13,884 bases of DNA, taken from DASSKO01 sp035690425. GTDB taxonomy: Bacteria; Actinomycetota; Actinomycetes; Propionibacteriales; Nocardioidaceae. Both the position numbers and the translations under genes were made by a program. Below, one piece after another: positions 7,100 to 13,583 of the stretch; the stretch's first letter is position 1, and each line of letters opens with the position of its first letter. The stretch covers positions 1 through 13,884 of the forward strand of contig DASSKO010000117.1 of assembly GCA_035690425.1 (NCBI GenBank), in the 5' to 3' direction. Below the pieces are notes generated by a model. The model worked only from the letters and a program-made list of their open reading frames with translations. It was not told the DNA's origin and did no database searches.

Positions 7100-9802
7100 C
7101 AACGACTGCGCCAGCTCGGCGCGCGACCTGATGCCGAGCTTCGTGTACACCTTGCGCAGGTGGTACTCGACCGTCTTCGGGCTGAGGAACAGCGCAGCCG
7201 CCGCCTCCCGGGTGGTCCGTCCCTCGGCGAGCTGGACCGCGATCTGGAGCTCCTGCGGGGTGAGCGCGTCGGCGGCTGCCCGCGTGCGTCGGCGCACGCG
7301 CTCACCGGTGGCCTCGAGCTCCGCCCCGGCGTGGTCAGCCCAGGGCGCGGCGCCGAGCTCCCCGAAGGTCTCCAGCGCCGCACGCAGCGGAGCGCGCGCG
7401 TCCAGCCGCCGGCGAGCCCGGCGCAGCCGGGCGCCGTACGCGAGCTGGGTCCGGGCGGTCTCGTAGGCGTCGAGCGTGCGCTCGTGCAGCGCCAGGGCCG
7501 CCTGGAAGTGCCGGTCGAGGTCTGCGTCGGGGCCGCACATGCCGAGCGAACGCGCGGCGCGGGCGAGCGCCCACGGTTGCCCCTTCGCCGTCGCGCGCTC
7601 CTGGTAGCCCTCCGCGACCCGGAGCGCATGCTCGCGCCGCCCGAGCCGCATCAGTACCTCCGTGACCTCGGGCGCGGGCGACAGGTCGGGGTCGCCGAGA
7701 CCGAGCTCCGCCAGGAAGTCGTCGAGCTGGCTGAGGTGCTCCAGCGCAGCCGCCGGGTCGCCGACGCCGAGCTCGAGCTCGCCGAGCGCGAAGAGCAGCC
7801 ACGCCCGTCCCAGGTGGATGTGCCGGTCGACACAGATCCGCATCGCCTCGTCGACGCCCTCGCGGCAGCCGGTGCTGCGGCCTTGCCGCGCCTGCAGCCA
7901 CGCCAGGCCGGCCAGGCAGGTCGCCAGCTCGGTCGTCTGGCCGGTCTCCCGGGCCAGCCGGATCCCCTCCGAGTACGTCGCTTCGGCGCGCGCCCAGGAC
8001 CTGGTGGTGGCGTCGTCGCGAGCAAGGTGGAAGAGCAGGAACGGCAGCCAGCCCACGGACGCCTGCGCACGGACTCCACCGACCAGGCGGCGCAGGCCCT
8101 CGCCGTTGTCGGAGTCCCGCAGCCACAGCATGCCGAGTATCAGCCAGCCCAGCTGGCGCTCGTCGTCCGCGAGATCCGCAGATGACGCCAGCAGGTCGAC
8201 ACCGGTGCGGACCTGCGCAGCTCCGCCGGTGGCGGCGAAGATCCGGCCCATCCCGGCTGCGAGGGTCCCGACCGCGCGAGCGCGGACGGTCTCGGCGTCC
8301 GGCAGCGCGGCCTCGATCCGGCCGGCGATCCGCAGCGCCGACCCGGCGTCGCCGAGGTACTGACACGCGTTGACCGCGTCGGCGAGCAGCACGATCGACT
8401 CCTCGGTGCCGGCCGCCTCCGCGGCTGCGGTGAGGATGTCGCGGGACTCCACGAGCGAGCCGGTCCGAGCCGCGACCGATCCGCGTAGCCGGAGCAGCCG
8501 GGTGCGCTCCGCGGCCGATGGCCGCAGCCCGTCGGCCGCGTCCAGGAGCCGGATCGCCCGGTCGCCGGAGCCGGACAGCCACGCCGACTCGGCCGCGGCG
8601 GTCAGCCGGGTCAGCCGTGCGTGGTCGTCCGGGCTCAGCCGGGCGGCGCGCTCGTAGGCGGTCGCGGCCACCGCGTGGGCACTCCGGCCGACGGCCCGCT
8701 CCGCGGTCTGGGTCAGCAGCGCGGCGATCGACTCGTCGGGGCCGAGCGCGGACTCGGCCAGCTGCCAGGCGCGCCGGTCGACGTCGCTCGCGGGCAGCGC
8801 CTCGGCCACGGCACGGTGTACGGCGCGGCGCTGGGCCGGTGCCGCGTCGTCGTAGGCGGCCGACCGCATCAACGGGTGCCGGAAGTCGACCCGGTCGTCG
8901 AGGATCCGGACCAGACCCGTCGCCTCGGCCTCGGCGAGCCGGCTGACGTCGACGCCCATGATCTCGCACGCACGCCGGAGCACTCGCAGGTCGCTGCCGG
9001 CCGCCGCGGCGACCAGCAGCACCGTACGCGCGCCGCCGCCGAGCCGCCGTACGCGGCCGGAGAACGCCTGCGCCAGGGTCGCGGGCAGCGGCAGCGGCGC
9101 CTCCGGCGAGCGGTCCTCCAGCGCCGGGAGGTCCCGGGCGAGCTCCAGCAGACCCAGGGGGTTGCCCGCCGTCGCCTGGTACAGGCGGGTCACCAGCTCG
9201 GGGGCGAGCGCGCCGGCGGCGCCCGAGGCGACCAGCAGCTCTGCCGACGCGAGCTCGACACCGGTCAGCTGCAGCTGCGGCAGCTCGGCGGCCAGGTCGT
9301 CGACCTCCGCGGTGCGGGCGGTCGCCAAGAACACGACCGGGTCGGCCATCAGCCGACGCGCCGCGAACGCCAGAGCCTCCGCTGACGGCCGGTCCAGCCG
9401 CGGCAGGTCGTCGACGAGGACCGCCAGCGGATGCTCCTCGGCGAACCGGCAGAGCAGGCTGAGAGTCGCCGCGCCGACCGCGAACCGGTCGCCCGGAGAG
9501 CCGGGCCGCAGCGCCAACGCCGCCGCCAGCGCGTCCGACTGCGGCACCGGGATCTGGTCCAGCAGGCCGAGGGCCGGCCGCAGCAGCTGCAGCAGCCCAC
9601 CGAAGGCGATGTCTGCCTCGGCCTCGGCGCCGCTGGCACGCAGCACGCGCATGCCGTCGGCTCGTGCTGCCGCGTCCTCGAGGAGAGCGGTCTTGCCGAT
9701 CCCGGGCTCACCGGTGACCAGCAGCACGCCGCTGTGCCCGATCCGGGCGGCGGCGATCAGCTGCTCGACTCGACGTTGCTCCGGCTCCCGCCCCACCAGC
9801 AC
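7091..9802 (-). CDS. LAL-type (AAA ATPase, LuxR HTH) transcriptional regulator
   Basis: A 903-residue regulator with the layout of large ATP-binding LuxR (LAL/MalT-like) proteins. An N-terminal AAA-type NTPase domain has Walker A GEPGIGKT at 31-38 and Walker B LAVLVDDLPRLD at about 126-137. A long helical TPR-like middle follows (about 340-830), then a C-terminal LuxR helix-turn-helix (about 847-898, LTPQELQIAVQLAEGRTTRE and on). Such proteins typically bind an inducer and ATP and activate neighbouring genes, often for secondary metabolism or sugar use; the inducer here is unknown. The GTG at 9802 is the first usable start, since an in-frame TAG lies four codons upstream, and it has no clear ribosome binding site. 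The gene is divergent from the methyltransferase and fusion genes, which are its most likely targets. Confidence 0.92.
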   Translation of the reverse strand: MLVGREPEQRRVEQLIAAARIGHSGVLLVTGEPGIGKTALLEDAAARADGMRVLRASGAEAEADIAFGGLLQLLRPALGLLDQIPVPQSDALAAALALRPGSPGDRFAVGAATLSLLCRFAEEHPLAVLVDDLPRLDRPSAEALAFAARRLMADPVVFLATARTAEVDDLAAELPQLQLTGVELASAELLVASGAAGALAPELVTRLYQATAGNPLGLLELARDLPALEDRSPEAPLPLPATLAQAFSGRVRRLGGGARTVLLVAAAAGSDLRVLRRACEIMGVDVSRLAEAEATGLVRILDDRVDFRHPLMRSAAYDDAAPAQRRAVHRAVAEALPASDVDRRAWQLAESALGPDESIAALLTQTAERAVGRSAHAVAATAYERAARLSPDDHARLTRLTAAAESAWLSGSGDRAIRLLDAADGLRPSAAERTRLLRLRGSVAARTGSLVESRDILTAAAEAAGTEESIVLLADAVNACQYLGDAGSALRIAGRIEAALPDAETVRARAVGTLAAGMGRIFAATGGAAQVRTGVDLLASSADLADDERQLGWLILGMLWLRDSDNGEGLRRLVGGVRAQASVGWLPFLLFHLARDDATTRSWARAEATYSEGIRLARETGQTTELATCLAGLAWLQARQGRSTGCREGVDEAMRICVDRHIHLGRAWLLFALGELELGVGDPAAALEHLSQLDDFLAELGLGDPDLSPAPEVTEVLMRLGRREHALRVAEGYQERATAKGQPWALARAARSLGMCGPDADLDRHFQAALALHERTLDAYETARTQLAYGARLRRARRRLDARAPLRAALETFGELGAAPWADHAGAELEATGERVRRRTRAAADALTPQELQIAVQLAEGRTTREAAAALFLSPKTVEYHLRKVYTKLGIRSRAELAQSLPP

Positions 9803-9808
9803 CCGTCG

Positions 9809-9839
9809 AGTCTAGGCCGGTCAGGACCAGGTGGGTCAG
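9809..9839 (-). promoter_or_regulatory. Candidate leaderless promoter of the LAL regulator
   Basis: On the minus strand TAGACT (9814-9809, TANNNT) ends six bases before the GTG start, consistent with a leaderless or near-leaderless transcript. CTGACC (9839-9834) is a four-of-six match to a -35, with a long 19-bp spacer, and lies at the junction of the two 15-bp repeat units. The TAGACT also contains the in-frame stop that fixes the upper limit of the gene. Confidence 0.38.
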
Positions 9840-9849
9840 GACTAGGTGG
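9820..9849. repeat. 15-bp tandem direct repeat, two units, in the divergent promoter region
   Basis: GTCAGGACCAGGTGG (9820-9834) is followed at once by GTCAGGACTAGGTGG (9835-9849), differing at one base. The repeat starts five bases upstream of the candidate -10 of the LAL regulator and covers its -35 zone. It also lies about 90 bp upstream of the methyltransferase start. A two-unit direct repeat here fits a regulator binding site, possibly for the adjacent LuxR-type protein (inference). Confidence 0.75.
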
Positions 9850-9921
9850 GCTACCTGATGCGAGTGCGGCTCCGGCCCGCCTACGTTCCCTGCAGAGTCT
9901 GGGACGACCTCGGACGACAAG

Positions 9922-9930
9922 AAGGAGGGG
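9922..9930 (+). promoter_or_regulatory. Strong ribosome binding site of the methyltransferase gene
   Basis: AAGGAGGGG lies seven bases before the ATG at 9938. It is the strongest Shine-Dalgarno in the window and decides the start, since the reading frame itself stays open far upstream across the antisense strand of the regulator gene. Confidence 0.8.
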
Positions 9931-9937
9931 ATGGGCG

Positions 9938-11032
9938 ATGACCACCATGGAGCAGCAGGAGACCCGACGGCCGGCGCAGGTCGACGAGGACAGGCTGATG
10001 AAGTTCGTCTTCCGCGCCGTCGACGAGGTCGGTGCGACGCTCAACGCAGCGCTGGTGGTGATGGGTGACAAGCTCGGCTACTACCGGGCTCTCGCCACCG
10101 GTGACGCGCTGACGGCGGGCGAGCTGGCCGAGCGCACCGGAACCGCACAGCCGTACGCCCGGGAGTGGCTGAACGCGCAGGCGGCCGGCGGATACGTCGG
10201 CTACGACCCGGCCGCGGGGCGGTACTCGCTGCCGGCGGAGCACGCGGTCGCCCTCACCGTCGAGGACAGCCCGGCCTTCCTGCCCGGCCTCTTCCAGATC
10301 GCACTCGGCACGGTGCACGACACCGAGCAGGTCCTCACCGCAGCCCGCAGCGGCGCGGGCCTCGGCTGGCACGAGCACGACACCGACGTACACGTGGGGT
10401 GCGAGCGGTTCTTCCGCCCGAGCTACCACGCCTATCTGGTCGACAGCTGGCTGCCGTCGCTGCACGGCGCGGTGGAGAGGCTGCAGCGCGGGACCGAGGT
10501 CGCGGACGTGGGCTGTGGGCACGGCGCGTCGACGATCCTGATGGCACAGGCCTTCCCGGCGTCGACCTTCACCGGGTTCGACTACCACCCGGAGTCGATC
10601 GAGACCGCGCGCACGCGGGCCGCCGCCGCCGGCGTCGCCGACCGGGTGCGGTTCGAAACCGCGGCCGCGGACCGCTTCCCGGGCAACGGTTACGGCCTGG
10701 TGACGATGTTCGACTGCCTGCACGACATGGGCGATCCCATCGGTGCCGCCAGGCACGTGCGGGAGTCGATCGACGACGACGGCACCTGGATGATCGTCGA
10801 GCCGATGGCCGGCGACCGCGTGGAGGACAACCTCAACCCGGTCGGGCGGGCCTACTACGGCTTCTCGACCCTGCTGTGCACACCGTCCTCGCTGGCCCAG
10901 GACGTCGGGCTGGCGCTGGGCACGCAGGCCGGCCCGGCGCGTGTCCGCGACGTCGTCACCGCGGGCGGGTTCAGCAGCTTCCGCAGTGCCGCCGAGACGC
11001 CGTTCCACCGGGTGCTGGAGGTGCGGCCCTGA
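9938..11032 (+). CDS. SAM-dependent class I methyltransferase with N-terminal winged-helix-like region
   Basis: A 364-residue protein. Residues about 30-100 form a winged-helix-like dimerisation region (ALVVMGDKLGYYRAL, then GELAERTGTAQPYAREWLNA), as in small-molecule O-methyltransferases and Rv2258c-like proteins. The Rossmann methyltransferase core follows: motif I VADVGCGHGAST at 188-199, the acidic residue at the end of strand 2 (FTGFDYH, Asp215), and motif IV FDCLHDMGDP at 258-267. The substrate cannot be deduced; this group includes enzymes acting on small phenolic or lipid-like molecules. The ATG at 9938 is fixed by AAGGAGGGG. It is the first gene of a plus-strand pair, 33 bp before the hydrolase-glycosyltransferase gene, and divergent from the LAL regulator, so co-expression and shared control are likely. 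Confidence 0.88.
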   Translation: MTTMEQQETRRPAQVDEDRLMKFVFRAVDEVGATLNAALVVMGDKLGYYRALATGDALTAGELAERTGTAQPYAREWLNAQAAGGYVGYDPAAGRYSLPAEHAVALTVEDSPAFLPGLFQIALGTVHDTEQVLTAARSGAGLGWHEHDTDVHVGCERFFRPSYHAYLVDSWLPSLHGAVERLQRGTEVADVGCGHGASTILMAQAFPASTFTGFDYHPESIETARTRAAAAGVADRVRFETAAADRFPGNGYGLVTMFDCLHDMGDPIGAARHVRESIDDDGTWMIVEPMAGDRVEDNLNPVGRAYYGFSTLLCTPSSLAQDVGLALGTQAGPARVRDVVTAGGFSSFRSAAETPFHRVLEVRP

Positions 11033-11065
11033 CCGGGTGACCGAAGCCAGCGAGCGGAGCACACT

Positions 11066-13237
11066 GTGGGAGTGCGGAGCATGTCGCCGAAGCCGGCCGG
11101 GCCGGGGCCCGAGCCCCGCCCGGCCCGCCTGCCCGACCGCGAGGGCATGGCGGAGCGCCACGGCGTGCAGCTGGCCTACCAGGTTTTCGGCGCGGACCAC
11201 GAGCCGACGGTGTTGCTGATGCCCACCTGGTCGATCGTGCCGTCGCGGTTCTGGAAGCTGCAGGTCCCCTATTTGGCCCGGCACTTCCGCGTGGTGACGT
11301 TCGACGGCCGGGGGGCGGGCCGCTCGGGTCGCCCGGAGGGCGCGGCGGCGTACGAGCACGAGGAGTACGCCGCCGACGCCGTCGCCGTGCTCGATGCCAC
11401 CGGCACCGATGCGGCGACGCTGGTGTCACTGTCGTGCGGCGCCGCGTGGTCGGTGCATGTCGCAGCCGGGCATCCCGGGCGCGTGAACGGGCTGGTCGCC
11501 CTCGCCCCGTCATGCGGCTTCCCGGCCACGCTGGTCGCGCGCCAGTCCACACCCTGGCACCTGCGCCTGGACAGCTCCGAAGGATGGGCGACGTACAACA
11601 AGTACCACTGGCTCGAGGGCGGCTATCAGGACTTCCTGGGATTCTTCTTCGGGCAGATGTTCCACGAGCCGCACTCCACCAAGCAGATAGACGACTGCGT
11701 CGGCTGGGGAAGCCAGATCGACCCGCAGACACTGGTCGACACCACGGCCGGCCGGCTCGGTCTGGACGGCGCCGCCTGCGCCCCGCTCGACACCCTGTGT
11801 GCCCGGGTGCGGTGCCCGGTGGTCGTGCTGCACGGGACCGAGGACCGGATCAGCCCGGTCGCCCAGGGGGAGCGGCTGGCGGAGCTGACCCACGGGAGCC
11901 TGGTCCGGCTCGAGGGTGGCGGGCACGGGCCGCAGGGGCGGAAGCCGGTTCTGGTGAACCGCCTGGTCAAGGCGTTCGTGGACGGCCTGTCCCCGACCGC
12001 CCCGCATGTTTCCTGCGCCCGTGCGGCGGCCCGGCCGGAGAAGGTGCTCTATCTGTCCTCGCCGATCGGGCTCGGGCACGCCCGCCGGGACCTCGCCATC
12101 GCGCGGGAGCTGCGCCGTCTGCGCCCCGGCGTGGCCATCGACTGGCTCGCGCAGCACCCGGTCACGAGGGTCCTCCAGGACGCCCGGGAGACCGTGCACC
12201 CGGCGTCGTCGTGGCTGGCCAGCGAATCGGCGCACATCGAGGACGAGGCAGCCGAGCACGACCTGCACGCCTTCCAGGCCATCCGTCGGATGGACGAGGT
12301 GCTCGTCAACAACTTCATGGTCTTCCATGACGTGGTCGAGGACGAGCACTACGACCTCGTGGTGGGTGACGAGGCATGGGACGTGGACTACTTCCTGCAC
12401 GAGAACCCCGAGCTGAAGCGGTTCGCCTTCGCCTGGATGACCGACTTCGTCGGCTGGCTGCCAATGCCGGACGGAGGCGAGCCGGAGGCCGCCCTCACCG
12501 CCGACTACAACGCGGAGATGATCGAGCAGCGAGCGCGCTACCGACGGCTGCGGGATCGATCCGTCTTCGTCGGCAACCCCGACGACATCGTGGCCGACAC
12601 GTTCGGTCCCGGCCTGCCGGCGATCCGGGACTGGACCGAGCAGAACTTCGACTTCGCGGGCTACGTCTCCGGCTTCGAGCCGCCGGACGACGCGCAGCGG
12701 GAGGCGCTGCGGCACCGGCTGGGCTACGGCAGCGACGACCTCCTGTGCGTCGTCACCGTCGGCGGCTCCGGAGTCGGCGCGTCGCTGCTGCACCGAGTGC
12801 TCGACGCAGTGCCCTACGCCCGCAGGCTGGTGCCCGGGCTGCGCTTCCTCGTCGTCTGCGGACCGCGCATCGATCCCCGCTCCCTGCCGCGGCGGCGTGG
12901 GGTGCAGGTGCGTGGGTACGTGCCCGCACTGCACCAGCACCTCGCGGCCTGCGACCTGGCCGTCGTACAGGGCGGTCTGACCACGTGCATGGAGCTCACC
13001 GCCAGCCGGCGTCCGTTCCTCTACGTCCCGCTGCAGCACCACTTCGAGCAGAACTACCACGTGCGCCGGCGGCTCGACCGCTACGGGGCCGGCCGCTGCC
13101 TGTCCTACGACGACGTCTGCGACCCCGCAGGGCTTGGCGAGGCGATGGCGAAGGAGGTGCGCCGGGAGGTGAACTACCGGCCGGTCGAGACCGACGGCGC
13201 CGCCCGTGCCGCCGCGATGCTCGCCGAGCTGCTCTAG
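11066..13237 (+). CDS. Fused alpha/beta-hydrolase and GT-B glycosyltransferase
   Basis: A 723-residue two-domain protein. Residues about 30-308 are an alpha/beta-hydrolase: nucleophile elbow SLSCG at 121-125 (Ser123), acid Asp260 in HGTEDRISP, and His287 in GGGHGPQ, a complete triad. Residues about 325-723 are a GT-B glycosyltransferase related to MurG and UDP-sugar transferases: N-terminal loop SSPIGLGHARRD at 331-342 and donor-site region VVQGGLTTCMEL at 633-644 with HHFEQN at 658-663. A short Pro/Ala-rich linker joins them. There is no signal peptide or membrane segment, so it is probably cytoplasmic or peripheral. Hydrolysis plus glycosylation of one lipid, ester or antibiotic-like substrate is an inference. 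The start is uncertain: GTG at 11066 or ATG at 11081, the latter with GGGAG eight bases upstream. Its TAG shares CTAG with the converging DUF4233 gene. Confidence 0.85.
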   Translation: MGVRSMSPKPAGPGPEPRPARLPDREGMAERHGVQLAYQVFGADHEPTVLLMPTWSIVPSRFWKLQVPYLARHFRVVTFDGRGAGRSGRPEGAAAYEHEEYAADAVAVLDATGTDAATLVSLSCGAAWSVHVAAGHPGRVNGLVALAPSCGFPATLVARQSTPWHLRLDSSEGWATYNKYHWLEGGYQDFLGFFFGQMFHEPHSTKQIDDCVGWGSQIDPQTLVDTTAGRLGLDGAACAPLDTLCARVRCPVVVLHGTEDRISPVAQGERLAELTHGSLVRLEGGGHGPQGRKPVLVNRLVKAFVDGLSPTAPHVSCARAAARPEKVLYLSSPIGLGHARRDLAIARELRRLRPGVAIDWLAQHPVTRVLQDARETVHPASSWLASESAHIEDEAAEHDLHAFQAIRRMDEVLVNNFMVFHDVVEDEHYDLVVGDEAWDVDYFLHENPELKRFAFAWMTDFVGWLPMPDGGEPEAALTADYNAEMIEQRARYRRLRDRSVFVGNPDDIVADTFGPGLPAIRDWTEQNFDFAGYVSGFEPPDDAQREALRHRLGYGSDDLLCVVTVGGSGVGASLLHRVLDAVPYARRLVPGLRFLVVCGPRIDPRSLPRRRGVQVRGYVPALHQHLAACDLAVVQGGLTTCMELTASRRPFLYVPLQHHFEQNYHVRRRLDRYGAGRCLSYDDVCDPAGLGEAMAKEVRREVNYRPVETDGAARAAAMLAELL

Positions 13238-13241
13238 CTCG
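13225..13241. terminator. Inverted repeat at the convergent gene ends
   Basis: CGAGCT (13225-13230) and AGCTCG (13236-13241) are perfect 6-bp arms with a five-base loop, centred on the overlapping stop codons of the fusion gene and the DUF4233 gene. By position it could act as a bidirectional terminator. It is short and has no U-tract, so the role is tentative. Confidence 0.3.
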
Positions 13242-13581
13242 AGCCGCCAGACGGCCGGGCACTGTGCTCCGCCTTGATCGCGTCGACCCGCCGGCCGAGA
13301 AGCACCGCGGCCACCCACAGGGCCGCGAAGATGCTGCCCAGCACGAACATCACGGGTACGACGAAGCCGAGCGCGACGGCCGCGGCCTGCAGCACCGAGC
13401 CGGCCACGACACCGACGGGCTTGCCGAGCAGGCCGCAGGTCAGCAGCGCGGCGAAGCCGAGACCCAGGCACACCGACAGGCCGACGGCCGGGCGCACGTC
13501 GTACACGAGGATCATCGGTCCGCTCACCAGCATCAGCACGATGGCCTCCAGCACGAGCACGCCCGACGCCATCCCGCGCAC
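13234..13581 (-). CDS. DUF4233 family small membrane protein
   Basis: About 115 residues with four hydrophobic segments (roughly 6-25, 33-52, 56-76 and 78-98) and a polar C-terminal tail (RRVDAIKAEHSARPSGGSS). The opening MASGVLVLEAIVLMLVSGP and the position directly after folC fit the actinobacterial DUF4233 family, whose function is unknown. I chose the GTG at 13581, two bases after the folC stop; the ATG three codons further on (13572) is equally possible and gives 112 residues. Neither has a strong ribosome binding site, so translation is probably coupled to folC. The frame is open further upstream, but that part lies inside folC in another frame and is not protein-like. The stop codon overlaps that of the converging fusion gene. 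Confidence 0.8.
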   Translation of the reverse strand: MRGMASGVLVLEAIVLMLVSGPMILVYDVRPAVGLSVCLGLGFAALLTCGLLGKPVGVVAGSVLQAAAVALGFVVPVMFVLGSIFAALWVAAVLLGRRVDAIKAEHSARPSGGSS

Positions 13582-13583
13582 GG

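Noticed and set aside
9844..9856. Short palindrome AGGT-N5-ACCT in the divergent spacer as a LuxR operator.
   Set aside because: Only four bases per arm, easily found by chance; the 15-bp direct repeat is the stronger signal.
9431..9937. Upstream extension of the methyltransferase frame, giving a 533-residue protein.
   Set aside because: The extra part is antisense to the ATPase domain of the LAL regulator and not protein-like; the AAGGAGGGG at 9922-9930 fixes the start at 9938.
11987..12040. Possibility that the hydrolase and glycosyltransferase are two genes with a missed boundary.
   Set aside because: The frame is continuous, there is no stop, and no start with a good ribosome binding site occurs in the linker before the glycosyltransferase begins.
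7091..13237. Mobile element or prophage as carrier of the accessory block.
   Set aside because: No transposase, integrase, terminal inverted repeats, target duplication or tRNA was seen at the boundaries.
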